DNA of 64,000 nucleotides from Trissonchulus latispiculum (Eukaryota > Nematoda > Enoplea > Enoplida > Ironidae): assembly GCA_030248195.1 (NCBI GenBank), contig JASAND010024241.1, positions 1-64,000 of the forward strand, written 5' to 3'. Below the pieces are notes generated by a model. That model was not told the origin of the DNA, made no database searches, and was given only the letters and a program-made list of their open reading frames with translations. The translations under genes and the position numbers were made by a program. Position 1 is the first letter of the stretch, and each line of letters begins with the position of its first letter. Of the stretch, positions 32,901 to 45,350 are shown one piece after another.

Positions 32901-33545
32901 GGGTCAATCATATTTAATATCTGCATTTGCGACTTATGTGAAAATCACACTAATTGATTCACATTTAGCCATGAATTCTAACTATATTCTGTAAAAATTT
33001 GAAAAAGTATTGAGCTTTACTCTTAGTCCGCCGCGCTGGAATACGCGCTAAGCATTAACTACAAACTGCGAAACAAATAACTAGCGTAAACATATTTTAC
33101 TTCATGCCACTCACTTAAAGGCACAAAGTGGTTACCACAGGCTGTACCTGGTGGTAATCATTGGTATTGATACAAGTAAATATTAAGAAAGTATTAGTAA
33201 ATTATTACAAAACTCACAATTTATTTTCTCAATTTATTGAATCCACTGAATTAAGCAAAGTTTATGTGGTTACAATTATTACATCAGGCAAGCTTTCAAT
33301 TCATTGAAATAAAGGCATAGGATTACGTAACAAAGGAAGAGATGTCAACAGTCAGTTTTTAATGCATTAGCTCAAACGGCACAGTCTAACGTTTTGCAGA
33401 TATCATATATTATCTCAAGTGTTCTTGCACTCTCTCATGGCATAATCATATCCAAAGGAAAAACGAGACTGAAAGAGTTATTACTTAATATAGACGTCCG
33501 TTATAGCAGTTGACAAGCTGCAGTTAAATTAAGTTAAATATTGTG
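32901..33545. other. No recognised feature
   Basis: AT-rich sequence without a supported gene or repeat partner. Confidence 0.4.
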
Positions 33546-33549
33546 TAGT

Positions 33550-33592
33550 TGTTTGTGTGTGTGTGTGTGTGCGTGTGTGTGTGTGTGTGTTT
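33550..33592 (+). repeat. (GT)n microsatellite, interrupted once
   Basis: GT repeats with a single GC step. Confidence 0.95.
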
Positions 33593-33837
33593 GGTATAAA
33601 CCAAATTATAAAGGGCATACGTTTTGTCCAAGCTCTTTGTATCATCTCACATACATAGCCCCTAACCTTTTTGGTATATATCACGTACGTATGCCAGCCT
33701 CAGCGAGAAGCTAGTGTAATGGGAAGCTTTTTAGAATAGAAATGCGTCAGGGTGTATAGATTATTGCAATGTCTATCTTCGTGAAATTCACGCTTGATAT
33801 TTTGTGTTTACATTGGTGTGTATGATGTTATCTGATT

Positions 33838-34300
33838 AAGCTCGTCTGGCTACTGTGCGGCGTCAATAATCTTATTCCAGAGTTTTCTTGACTTTTCTCT
33901 TGGTCTGTGTAAACACATCAACAGCCAATAAAATTGCTCATAAGTGTTTCAAAATGAACGCTTCCGTTGATTGGTATTAGTTTGGGTGGTCTGTTTGTTA
34001 ACGTCGTAAGCAGTCAGTCTTAACTTTTTCCTTTTTATTGAGTGGTCGGGGTGGAACTTTTACTCCTAGTATATTTCTACGTGTATTGTATTGAAAAAAG
34101 TTTGTTCTTTTCCGTGTTTTGTGTGCTCACACTGCTAGTTGACCATGAGTGCCCTTGTATGTGGTATTTACTTATGGGTGCTTTATATTATTTTATATTT
34201 CCCCCGACTTGGTCATTCCGGCCAGATCCTCCCTATGATTTGTAGTTTATCTCTGCAAAATCGTGAACTAGCATTTTTTCATTTACTGCTGGTAACTCTG
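33838..34300 (+). repeat. Family C repeat, partial diverged copy
   Basis: AATAGCCAATTAAAATT-like, TTGATTGGTAT and GGGTGGTCTGTTTG correspond to 31970-32060 and 61925-62000. Confidence 0.5.
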
Positions 34301-34359
34301 TAGGTGAATGGTTTGTTGATTGTGACGTAACCTTCTCGCTTCTTTCCCTTGCTTTCTGC

Positions 34360-35119
34360 GGCCAGTGTTATTAAAACCGGGTTGAGTTCGACCAGGGTTG
34401 AACACATTTTTGGATCAGCCCTGAAATTTTGGGGTTGGCTAAACCCCGATGGTCAACCCAGTGTTATCAAAGTGTTAGGCTTAACCCAGGTTGCCCTGTT
34501 TCAACCCCGACTTGAACGCTGTCTGGACCCAGTTTTCAACCCAATTTCCATAATGCAGCCTATAATTTGAAGAGTGTCACAGTCATATATGGGCCTTTCC
34601 CTTGGGCGCTTAATAAATTTAAGATTAACTATAAACCGTAGCAAATATATCGTCAGTATTAGTAATATCCATAAATGTGATTACAGAAACAATGAAAATT
34701 GTTAAAAGACAGATTAGATCAGCTATGCTTTCTAGTTATAATGCTCTAATGGTTTTATACATAGTATATTAAGCGCACTTTATATATATGTGTGTGTGTG
34801 TATGTGTGTGTGTGTGTGTAATAACTTAAATTAAAATTAATGTAACCGCAAGATGGTAGTTTACCCCCATTTCAACCTGGGTTGAAATTTCAACCCTCCT
34901 CACTGAGCAGGGTTTAGATTCACCTATTTCAACCCAAAAATCAACCCAAATTTTCAACCCAAATTCAATGATAACACTGGGTTAGAACTCAACCCCAGTT
35001 TCAACCTTAACCCGAGTTTAGTCAACCCGGTCATGATAACATGGGGTCGAAATTTTCAACCCTTATCTCAACCTAGATTGAGGCTTCAACCCGGGTTGAG
35101 ATGCTTGATAACATCGGCC
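34360..35119. mobile_element. Element with TCAACCC-rich ends
   Basis: GGCCAGTGTTATTAA at the left is the near-complement of TTGATAACATCGGCC at the right, giving 15-base inverted ends. Within about 200 bases of each end the word TCAACCC or GGGTTGA recurs many times, several as TCAACCCGGGTTGA-like dyads. The centre is AT-rich with a short (TG)n near 34790. No target duplication is obvious and there is no transposase. Confidence 0.6.
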
Positions 35120-35163
35120 CCAGATGTGAGAGTGCGTTAACAATTTTCTTGTAGTTTACTTAA

Positions 35164-36399
35164 GGGGGGGGGGTCCATTTTTGGCCGATTTTTCGACCAT
35201 CTCCGATTTTGCTCATTTTCACATATTTTGTTGTCCGATTGGTATATTTTAACGAGTTTTTGAAATGAAGGTCGGATCTCTTACGGTTAGCGAGTAATTT
35301 CACCTCAAAGTTGATGTCAGTATGTGTTAAACATAGGAAAATGGAAAAGTGGTGATTTTTTCCGTGCGCCAGAGAAATCTCGCCAACGACAAAACGGATC
35401 ACTTCAACATCCATCTTATATCATAAATACGATCTAGAAGGGTGATTTGTAGGAAGCAGAATTTTAATTTAGGGCTTCAAAAATTTTTAATTAATTTTTT
35501 AAGTTTGCGAACAGCCAAATTTGACTGTTTTGCAACGTTGGAATTGGGGGTCAGCAACTTTGATGAAATATTCTGAAAGCTGTAAGGCCTAATTAAAAAT
35601 TCTACTTCCTACACATCACAGCTTATGACAAGACAATTCGAACGATACCAATTGATCCTGGTTAACTCTGTTCGATTTCGAGATTTCTCTGGCGCAGAAA
35701 TCTCAATTTTTAGCAAAATTTTGAAGATTCCCGTTTTTTGGCAAATAACAAAGAGCTATGGCAACACAGACCTATAAAATGTTAGACTATCTATTTGCGC
35801 ACCATTATTGATGACTTTAATTCGAGTTTGGGCACAAATGGTGCAGGATAGTGCACCCAGTTGGTCGCTGGGGTTAAATATGGGGGTCTGACAACCATAA
35901 TCTCAAAAATAGCGATTTTTCAAATTTTTCGAAATATGTTAAATTTTATATCAATCGAAAGCTCTCATTGTCCTGAACATTTTTTCTTCTTGGACTATTG
36001 CCCGAAAATGCACCAAATTCAAGTTATCGGCCGTTAAATGATTTTCGTTTTCAAGGCTTTCCAGCGCCGGTGCTACTCCCTAAAATCACTAAATAAAGTA
36101 ATAAACAAAAGTTTTCCCATTCAAAGCTACCCTAACTTCTTTGTTTGCATCAGATAACAAACATACAACCGAATGAAGCTCCATTCTCAAGGAAGTTCAG
36201 GTGTAAAGTGCCTTTATTTGCTGCGGCACCGCCGTTTTCACTTGTTTTCAAATTGCATGCAATTAATAGCAGGTAACTCGTTAAGTACTGAACGAAATTA
36301 ATCGAAATTGAAACTCGATATGCAGGACATATGTGACATAATTTTGTGTGAAAATGAGCAAAATCCGTGATCATAAAATTTTTCATGGTGGACCCCCCC
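35164..36399. mobile_element. TTAA-flanked element, 1236 bp, G-run ends
   Basis: Inverted ends GGGGGGGGTCCA (the left has extra G) are bounded by TTAA at 35160-35163 and 36400-36403. Pieces resembling its interior occur at 1370-1465 and 23976-24330. No coding capacity recognised. Confidence 0.75.
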
Positions 36400-36449
36400 T
36401 TAAATAGGTTTAAAAATTGTTTCATTAAATTTGTCGGTCTCCAATTGTA

Positions 36450-36690
36450 TGTACTCTAGGCTTTAGCAATTGTTTTATTCGGTAGGTAGTTTGGGAAAAA
36501 TGAGGCCTGAGCGTGTTTTTATGGCTTCATTGTGTGTAATTATGTTTCACAACAAGTAAGTTTGGCTAAGTTGTTGTAACAAATCGGCTGAAACAACGTT
36601 TGCTTCAGGTCTGTCGTTTCGTAGCGCTCAGTATTCCGCCCGTAGTGCTTGGTAGCAAGGTTCACCTCACTACTAGCATCACACTAGGAC
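36450..36690 (+). repeat. Fragment of family C (3' part)
   Basis: CAGGTCTGTCGTTTCGTAGCGCTCAGT and GTAGTGCTTGGTAG correspond to 49215-49265 and 62480-62535. Confidence 0.45.
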
Positions 36691-36927
36691 AGAACTCTAA
36701 CAATACCTTTGCTGAGACTGCTTCAAACTCAATGTAAACTTTAAGGGGCATATACTAGCGAAGACTACATTAAATGTCCCTATATACAGGAATTGTATTA
36801 AAATACTTTAGTTCGATTGTTTGTGTTAAAAAGTTTGTTCCAAATAAGGAAAGATACAGTAACCATAATAATTGTGTTGATTTCACTCATTTGTTGATTG
36901 TGCTGATTTTTAATCACTGCTACCAAG

Positions 36928-37000
36928 AGTACATAATAGAATAAGAGTATGAAACTCTTCCGCTACTATGTGCTAAACATGCTTGACGTGCTTAACTCGG
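36928..37000 (+). repeat. End motif of the CAAGAGTAYATAATA MITE family
   Basis: CAAGAGTACATAATAGAATAAGAG matches the ends of the elements at 13629 and 57591; no matching right end was found nearby. Confidence 0.4.
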
Positions 37001-37063
37001 GACCCTCACCCCGAAAGTCTCTGGGGCCCACCCTACACTAATTACATGCTTTCATAAATGTGA

Positions 37064-37367
37064 GTGTCTGCTCGCTGATTCGCTAATTAGCTAAGGCTTA
37101 CGTAGGCATTTTATTAGTAATTTTTAATGAATTAATTATAACTTTAATTAAAGCCAGAACTAATTCGACAACTTTGTTGCATTTTTTCTGCTCTTTATAA
37201 TGATATAAAAATTGTTGCACAAAACAAAAATTCGTAGCAATGTAGTCTGCAGATTAATTCATTACTAATTACATTAATCTAATTAAAGTTATAATTTATT
37301 ATTTAAAACATACTAATATAATGCCTGCCGTAAGCCTAAGGTAATTAGTGAATCAGCGAGCAGACAC
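37064..37367. repeat. Inverted repeat pair, arms ~75-80 bp
   Basis: GTGTCTGCTCGCTGATTC at 37064 mirrors GAATCAGCGAGCAGACAC ending at 37367. Matching TAATTAG, AAGGCTTACG and AGGCAT blocks continue inward. It is probably a foldback-type MITE. Confidence 0.7.
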
Positions 37368-38600
37368 ATGGTGCTTCCTGGTTTGGCCAAGCGTCATTTA
37401 TTCTACTAAGCTCCGCCTACTTTATTCAAATGCAAGGTTCTTACGGTAACTCCGTTGCTTTAGTAAAATTTAAATTTGAAGGACGAAAGGACCTTTAAAC
37501 TATCAGTTTTATACTATTAACATTGTAGTGTTTGTAACTAATTTGAATTAAACAAATTACCTTAGTACTGTGTTCGGTGCAATTCCGTCAAAACACATTT
37601 GAGTCTAACATTTTCAGTCTCCAAAGAACATGCATTAATTAAGATATCAGTAATCATCTTGTATTTAAAGAAATGTCATATTATTGCTTTACAAAACTTT
37701 AACTCGTGCATTTTATTGCATTGCGTGCATTGCATTTTAACTCGTACACTTAATTTCGCACAGTGCAGGTAAACTAAGAAGCTAAGTTTCGATTGATTTA
37801 TATATTAAATATCCGTAACTAAACATCTGTAAACCTTGTCTTTCAAGGCAGTGTGACACTTCGCCACACTTTAATTGCTCTTTTTCTATATACAAAAGGG
37901 AATGGCATCATAATTATTGGTCCATTTCGGAGTTTTGCCAAGTCATGCCAAATCCCTTTGATTCATAACAACGAATACAAAATTTTGTGCCAGATAATTA
38001 CTGCAATTTTACTTTATTATGCACAAATGCCTGCCTTTATTCTCATGAATCCATCAGGTGTAAGAGCAGCTGTTGACTGGGTGTCTTCTAGTTTAGCCCA
38101 CCTGCCACTTGAACTGCAAAACCCCTTCCACGTTACTAAAGGGGGAATATGTTGTTGTTTGAATCTGATAATGAAGGGGGAATGGGATTGTTCACAAAAC
38201 ATATTCCCCAAATTAGTAAATACGATGATTTTAAATTGAAATTAATTAATTTAATCTGAACATCTGAACAATAAAATAATATAAGCTAAAATTAAACTTA
38301 GTTGCTACAATAAGTTGATGTTCCAAATAAACTAATAAACTTACAAAAATTTTCATTTAAATGAAGGCATGCATAAGTTTGTGAACTTTTACATTTGAGT
38401 CATCTAATGACGCTTTGAAAGCAACCAGTCCAAGGGCCAAGTCATTACAAAACTGTTGAGTGCGTACTAACAGAACCAGGGACCCGTACAGACATACAAA
38501 GCGCACTAGCGGCCATTCTAAAACGTACAAAAGCAAAGATAAAAGTGCAGTAAGCAGCTGTTTGCTGCTTTAGCATTGGGTGTTATGTTCTCATATTTTT
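37368..38600. other. No supported gene
   Basis: A 128-codon plus-strand frame (37853-38239) has no recognised domain and ordinary base composition. Short TAAAGGGGGAATATG and GAAGGGGGAATGGG words recur near 38140-38190. Confidence 0.35.
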
Positions 38601-38607
38601 TGTTTCA

Positions 38608-38822
38608 GTCAGGTCTACATCTGAAGTGTCCTAGCTTTCTGAAGAACTTCCGTAAGCGCAAGTGTCCTGTTGGTCGCATTAGAGAAGTATCATGCTGATC
38701 TACATCTAAAGTGCCCCGGGCTTCTTCGCAAGCGTAAGTGTCTTATTGGTCTGCATCTGACGTGCCCCGGCGTAATGAAGAACTTTCGTACGCGTAAGTG
38801 TCCTGTTGGCCTGTGTCTGAGG
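38608..38822 (+). repeat. 60-bp minisatellite, left block
   Basis: Units such as CTGCATCTGAGGTGTCCTGG, CTTTATGAAGAACTTTCG and TAAGCGTAAGTGTCCTGTTGG recur, with starts at 38751 and 38811 exactly 60 apart and some shorter or variant units. Sixty bases is twenty codons: the plus frame reads approximately GLHLRCPGFMKNFRKRKCPV per unit. The block resumes at 40471. Confidence 0.8.
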
Positions 38823-40470
38823 TAGTGCTCGGACCGGTTCCGATTTTTCAAACCGGTTCCAGAGCACCGGTTCCGGTTCCGGTTCTAGCTTCCGGTTCCG
38901 GTTCCAATTGAGATTTTTGTAAAAAGGCTTATAATTCAATTTTTTAGTTTTTTATATAAATTGGACCAAAACCTTATGACCCAACGTTGTTATATGCTCA
39001 ACGTTACATGTAAAATAGTAATTAATTTTTATACCAGTTTTAATAGTGTTAAAATGTGTTAAAAGTGTAATGAATATGTAAAAAATTTCAATCCTACACT
39101 CATTTCCTGTGTCCCATGGTAATAATTTGTTCAACAGTCACTAAGTATATAAGATTTACGCATTCACAGCATGTCACTGCCACTAATTAGAAGGTGCTCT
39201 GATTTATTTTGCTTGATAATTGACCAAAAATTTGTTAATTATTCGTATTACATTGTAGCTGTAAGAAGTGGAATAATGTAAAATTTGGAAACAGTGAAGA
39301 ATTCATTTGTTCGTTTGTCTATGGCTGTCTACTAAGAAAAAATTGCGAAAATTTGTATGCACCCATTCTAATATTCAGTGAAAACTCTAGAAAATCAAAG
39401 TTAGGCTCCAGATATCTATGTATTAGAAAAAGAAATCTTAGGCTATATTTTGATGGTTTGTTTTTGATAGATATCGGAAATTTGTGCATTTTTGTGCATT
39501 TTAAAAAATAGGGTGCGTTTTGGAAAAATGTTTTTATTGGAAAAATATTTGGAAAAATGTTGCATTTTAAAAAATTTTTCTGAAAAATTTTTGTCGTTTT
39601 AACAGATTAACAAACGGCAGTGAGAGAGCTAGCATTGTACGCGTCGAACCGTTGTAAAGGAAAAATGTGAAGAAATACTTTAAGAGGAATTGGCTTAATC
39701 CAGTCGTTTATTTCTGACAATGAAGTATATATAAGTATATAAATGCAACCCAAAGCAAAAATATTTCAATAATTAATTAGTGGCTTTTGTAAACAAGAAA
39801 TAATAGAACAAAGTAAGGTCTTTGCGACGTTGCCCTGATCGAAAAATAGTAAGAAGATACGGGGGTCAGGGGGCGGCAGCCCCCAGCTAAAAGCTAGAGC
39901 TTTTTAAAAATTTGATGCACTTTCGAAATTTTTTAGGGCACTTTGTGGTTAGCGGAAGTATAATTTGACTGTGCATTTAAGTGTGCATTATTAAATTCAA
40001 GTGTGCAGCTTGGAAAAAATGAGCATGTGCACAATAAAATGCACAAGAGACAGACCTTGCTCCAAGTGAATAATTATTATTAATGCTTCAAAGTTGGCTA
40101 CTCCAAAAAGGAATCATCAGCTCAAAAGTAACCGCATATCTTACCAACATGCACGAAAAAGTTAAAACTCTTACTTGTTAAAAAATAATGCCTAATAGGT
40201 TTCGGAAAACTTTCAAAAGACTACATTCAAAAGCTAGAAAAATTTTCAGAATTTCCAGACTGAAAGTGTTAATTAAAAGCTAGAGAAATTTTGAAAATTT
40301 GCAGGCGAAAACTTAATTTTTGGATACATTTTTCAAATCATCTGAGACAAATTACACTGGAACCGGTCCGGTTCCAAATGCTACCGGTTCCGGTTCCGGT
40401 TCCGGTTCTAAAAATCCTTCCGGTTCCGGTTCCGGTTCTACCGGTTCCAGTAGAACCGTTCCGAGCACTA
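38823..40470. mobile_element. hAT-like non-autonomous element inserted in the 60-bp minisatellite
   Basis: Inverted ends TAGTGCTCGGACCGGTTC (one mismatch) are flanked by exact eight-base copies GTCTGAGG at 38815-38822 and 40471-40478. GAACCG/CGGTTC arrays follow each end (to about 38910 and from about 40360). The interior is AT-rich, includes a piece resembling the right end of the 29336 element, and has no transposase frame. Confidence 0.88.
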
Positions 40471-40785
40471 GTCTGAGGTGTCCTGGCTTTATGAAGAACT
40501 TCCATAAGCGTAAGTATCCTGCTGATCTACATCTAAAGTGCCCTGGCTTTCTGAAGAACCTTCGCAAGCGCAAGTGTCCTGTTGTTCTGCATCCGAGAAG
40601 TGTTCCGTTGGCCTGATTCCGAGGTGTCCTGGCTTAATGAAGAACTTTCGCAGGCGTAAGTGTAGTGTTGGTCTGCATCTGAGACGTGTCCTGTTGGTCT
40701 GCATTCGAGAAGTGTCCTGTTAGTTTGCATCCGAGGTGCCCTGGCTTTATGAAGGACCTTTGTAAGCACAAGGAAACCGTAGTAA
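40471..40785 (+). repeat. 60-bp minisatellite, right block
   Basis: Continues the units interrupted at 38822, including full units and shortened ones (CTGTTGGTCTGCATTCGAGA type). It ends in a variant unit followed by CACAAGGAAACCGTAGTAAAC, which also occurs in altered form at about 53420. Confidence 0.8.
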
Positions 40786-41615
40786 ACAATCTCATTCAAC
40801 AACTGTGCGACCTGACATGTGTAGGAGATGAAATTGGGAGTATGCTTCTTTTCAGAGAATTTATTCGAAGGAATAGTTACTTAGAATGGGAGTAGGAGCC
40901 TAATTTTTGGATTTTGTTTGGCTGCACGTGTTTTCATATTTCGCTACTATACCAGATGTCTGATTTTCCTTGGTGCAATAATATTATCTTGCAGTGAATA
41001 ATGCTGTGATTTTTACATGTTTATTGTGTACCAGCTTTGTATTCGGTTTTGAATATATCTCTTTATATTCGGTTTTGAATGTGGCTTCGTATTCGTTTTG
41101 TATTCTGTTTATATGCTCTGTACGCTCTGATGCTTTGTATTCTGTATTCGCTTGTAATTGGCTGAGTCTCATTTTGAACTGTTTCCGACGAAAGTCCAAA
41201 ATACTCCATATGCTCACTGCAGGCCTCATTAGCTGGCTGTTTCTGTGGGAGGGGGCTTTGCCTGAAACCCTGTGTACTGTTAAGAAATTTCTTGGTTTGA
41301 CATGGTGCATACTGTTGCATACTGAAACTGACAGGAATACATTTTATTAGCGTTTTACGGAAGAAGAAATTAGCTAAATATTAATTGTCTTTCAGTGAAA
41401 TTTTTCGAACAAGAATCCCTTTGTTTGTAATTTTGAAGTCAGAAAGTGCTAACTTAACTACAATATGCAAATTAGTTTAGACCTTTTTTGCTGTCAGTTA
41501 TACCTGATCCCGGTAGAGTTCAGCAGCAAGACTGCACAAAAACTGCAATCCGGCCAGGAAGCTGCCATTATGAAGATTGTTGAATTGCTGATGTAAGAAA
41601 ATAACTAACCCTAAC
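40786..41615. other. No supported gene
   Basis: Overlapping frames at 40984-41350 occur on both strands without a recognisable domain. GTATTCGGTTTTGAATAT-type words are repeated near 41038-41105 and reappear near 53575, linking this flank to the 53.4 kb locus. Confidence 0.4.
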
Positions 41616-41619
41616 TTAA

Positions 41620-42627
41620 GGTGGTGGTATCCTTTTGTGCAGTGCTTTTTTGGTGTTTTTTTGAAACGCTATAACTTTCGCAATTTTGGGAGTTGCAAAG
41701 AACTTTATACATCGTTTTAAAGCTTATTATCTGTACATTCACGTGAGCTTACAGAACTGGCAAAATTAGCAAAAAAATAGCAGAAATTTTCGGACATGCT
41801 GACATCTAACAGAATGAATATAGACCAAAAGTTTTTGAACACCGATTTCTCAAAACTGAAGAATCAGCCAAAAGTTCTTTTTGTGCCACAATATGAAGGA
41901 CATATGGGCCGAGGGACGTTTTTTTGGATTTGGCTCAGCAGGACTTAACGGTCGAGAAAATCGGCCAAATGCACAGTAACACGAAATTTCGCAACTTCGC
42001 ATTGAGTTTTCTTGCAACTCAGTAAGTTTTAGCCAAAACCAAGAAAAACGTCCCTCCGCAGAAGTGCGAACTTCCATTCTGCCGAAAATCTCCGGAATCC
42101 GTCGAGTAGTTTTTGAGAAATCGATGTTCGAAACAAAATAATCGCAGTTTTGCCAAAATGGTTTTTCTGCCAAATCTCTAGCTGAAAGCAATAAAGTCCG
42201 GCTAATAGGCATTCATAAAATGTGCATTTGGACGATGTATCGATTGAGTATAACTAAGCCAATTTTGTCCTTAATATGTGGCAGTAATTTTGAAAAAACT
42301 GATTTCCTCGAAAATGGCCATTTTTTTACCCTAAAAACAGTTTTTTGCTTATACTGACTTAACCACTGGAGATAGCTCAAAGGGTGTAAGAGCAAAAATG
42401 TTCATTTTCGAGTCCTCTTTCCAGCCATACCAACCAATCCCGTGTCTTGTCTACCTACTGGGAGCTTAAGGCCAAAAACTAAAACTTTCTTATCTTTTGG
42501 CCTAAGAATACGGGACTGGTCCTAAAATGTTAAAGAGCACGGAAATGGGTTATTTCGTAAGTTCTAGCTCTTTGCGTAACGAATTAAAGCCGTAGGAGTC
42601 AAAAATACCCGAAAGGAAACCAGCACC
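41620..42627. mobile_element. TTAA-flanked element, 1008 bp, GGTGGTGGTATCC ends
   Basis: Bounded by TTAA at 41616-41619 and 42628-42631. The ends are GGTGGTGGTATCCTTTTG and, on the complement, GGTGCTGGTTTCCTTTCG. Its right half is nearly identical to 1-539. An internal fold exists (GAGGGACGTTTTT near 41912 with AAAAACGTCCCTC near 42045). Confidence 0.82.
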
Positions 42628-42631
42628 TTAA

Positions 42632-43540
42632 GCTAACGAACATGGCTAATCTTAATGTTAACAGTTCATGTTGAGTGAGACTGACCAATAGTGGAAAGCA
42701 CCGCTTTCTTCCTAACCAATCAGCAATCGCAACCAATCGGTATCTTGTTGCGTGGCTTGTCTCGTTTACCCCCTCCCCACAATTTTTAACCATAACTAAA
42801 TAATCTAAAATTCTGTATGGGTATGTTTTCGACCATTTTGAGTTCAAATATTGCAAATTTTTTGAAATCTGTTTTTTTGATTCGCAAGGGGGACCAAACC
42901 AAAACATAAAACTTTATGTCTTCGATTTTGCTGAAAAGTTGAGTACAGGGGTTTTCGGGGTTGTTAAAAACGAATCTGAAGTAGATGGTTCAATATAAGC
43001 TTACATCTTAAGCTTTCAACCTTAGTTCATACTGAACTAACGAAAAGCTTCAGATACAGAAACAGAAAAACACAAACAGAAAATTTTTCAAAAGAGTGAT
43101 CCAACACATTAGCCTGCTATCGGACGTCCGATACTGTTTGTCCATTAATAGCTTAGCTTTTCCAAATCTGAACCAGCAATCGAGGCTTGTTACCGAACAT
43201 GTCCTAAAACTCACATTATCCAAAGCGGTAGCTTGAGCTTGATTTTAGCTATATCATTTTTAGTTATATATTTTTAGCTATATATATATATATATAGTTA
43301 ATTTTGACATTCAGTAAAATTTTGGTTTACTACTTCAACACTGGTGCTTGGAATTCTGCTTAGACAGTTAGTTACTGTACTACATTAGACAATCAGATTC
43401 GTAGTGCTATCGATGCTCGATATTATTGCAGAATTCGACAAAACGTAGTTAAGCTAAAGCTAACAATTACTTTATTTATATTCAGAAGCAACAATTATGC
43501 TTGCTTAAAAGTATATTCAGGCTGACAATGGCTCACCGGC
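42632..43540. other. No recognised gene
   Basis: AT-rich, with a short (TA)n near 43278. The 102-codon minus-strand frame at 42599-42907 overlaps the TTAA element end and is not supported. Confidence 0.4.
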
Positions 43541-43544
43541 TAAA

Positions 43545-44700
43545 ACTCAGCATTTGGCCGGGTGGAAGGCTCAGGTCGTCTGTCGACCGAGACCTGCACT
43601 TGCCAAAATTTTGCGGCCCGGCCAGTAAACTTTTACGGCCCGGCCGGCCCGGTATGCGAATTTTTTAAACGGCAAAACTTCAAGGTTTGTTGAACTTTAT
43701 CAAGGTATTTTAATCTTGTAAACGTAAAAAATTACAGGAATGAATTTAGTGATTTGACCTTAACTATGCGCCCTAACTGTTTCAGCCAATGTTTTAAATT
43801 ATTTAAGAGCCTGTTGCGAACTTTCTCATTATTATAGGGGGGCGCGAGAGCGACCCCCTATAATATGGGTGTAAAAGGCGCTGCGCGGCCCTATGAGACT
43901 CGTTCGAGCACCGTGCCAGCTCAATACTGAACGAAACTCGGCAAGTTTGGTATCGTTGGAATCTACACGATGAGTACAACAAGTTGCAAAAAAGTTTTGG
44001 TCAAAATTTTCAACTTTGAAAATTTTCGCTTCCGGACAAGTTAAGTTAGGTCCGTTTGTTTTTTTTTCTGTGTTAGTCACGCTTGGAAAAGGGCTATTTT
44101 GTGCAGAGGTGTTTGAAAGATGTGAGCATTTTCAGCCGGAAAGGTTTATATTTTCTGAATGCCGATATGGTCCCATGTGCCCCGCGCTATATTTTTTCGC
44201 TGCCCGGCCCGGCATGCCACCTGGCCGGCCGGCCAAAAGTGGCCTGACGGCGTTTTTGGCCAAAAAACGGCCATTTTGTGTCACGCCCACAGGGCTCAGG
44301 GAACAAGGTAGAGACACGCGGTTTGTTGCATGAACAAGTACGGAGGGGATACTAGTGCGTAACGTTGGCCGATTTTTGATTTAGGTCCTGGACCGTTCAG
44401 ACGGCCGGCCCAAAGGAAGTCGGTCCAAATGGCCATTTTCGGAAAAGTCCCAACTCCACAGAAAATAGTCAAAAATAGGCCTAAATATGCAGTTTTGAGC
44501 CATTTAGTGGGACGCATAGAAGGGTTATCGGGGTCGCTGAACACGATGAGCATAGTCGCAGCGCTGTGCGGTGCTGCTATCGTGCTGTACTATTATGCAG
44601 CAACCATAGCACGCTGTCTGTAAACTTACTGTAAACGGCTAAACATATGAATCTTGGTGAAAATTATGTCTGTAGTAAGGGGGAACTGTAGCTATGTTAG
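43545..44700. other. GGCCC/CCGGCC-rich patches in non-coding DNA
   Basis: CGGCCCGGCC words cluster at 43610-43650, 44200-44235 and 44400-44412. They may mark the ends of one or more small elements with GGCC-rich termini, but no reliable boundaries were found. Confidence 0.35.
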
Positions 44701-44865
44701 TTGGTGCACTCTAGCTTCCACCGTGCTGTATGTGCTGTCCCAAACACAGCACCGTCGATAACAAGTTATTCATTCGTCACTGGTATTTGAAATTTGGCAT
44801 ACAGATAGTTTAGGACATGACAAACTATTATAGATACGTTTCGCATACTTATTACGATGTTACTA

Positions 44866-45350
44866 TGTGGTTGCGCTGCAGTATAGTGCTGCTGAAGTAT
44901 AGCACGGCCTATAACTAGCTACAGGTAAGTTGCAATCGTCCGAAATTTTGCACACAAGTGCGGCAGAGCATTGCAAATCATGCCGTATGAGTTTCCTTCA
45001 CCGACAGTAAAGTTTGCATCTGGTTGCGCTGCAGTAGAGTGCTGCTGAAGTACAGCACGGCCTATAACTAGCTACAGGTAAGTTTGCAATAGTCCGAAGT
45101 TTTGCACATAAGTGTGGTAGAGCATTGCAAATCGTGCCGTATGAGTTTCCTTCACCGACAGTAAAGCTTGCATCTGGTTGCGCTGCAGTAGAGTGCTGCT
45201 GAAGTACAGCACGGCCTATAACTAGCTACAGGTAAGTTTGCAATCGTCCGAAATTTTGCACACAAGTGCGGCAGAGCATTGCAAATCATGCCGTATGAGT
45301 TTTCTTCACCGACACTAAAGTTTGCATTTGGTTGCGCTGCAGTAGAGTGC
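44866..45350 (+). repeat. 154-bp satellite, about three units plus a partial
   Basis: GGTTGCGCTGCAGTA starts at 44869, 45022, 45176 and 45330 (spacings 153, 154, 154). Each unit has GTGCTGCTGAAGTACAGCAC, able to form a six-pair hairpin, then ACTAGCTACAGGTAAG and TTGCAAATC(A/G)TGCCGTATGA. Two more units lie at 56890-57175. Confidence 0.9.

Noticed and set aside
37853..38239. 128-codon plus-strand frame
   Set aside because: No domain, ordinary composition, and no splice or promoter context; not distinguishable from chance.
40984..41350. Overlapping frames of 85-118 codons on both strands
   Set aside because: Both strands are equally open, repeated GTATTCGGTTTTGAATAT words explain part of it, and no domain is seen.
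43832..44553. Frames of 61-105 codons on both strands
   Set aside because: GGCC-rich patches keep frames open on both strands; no domain or start context supports any of them.
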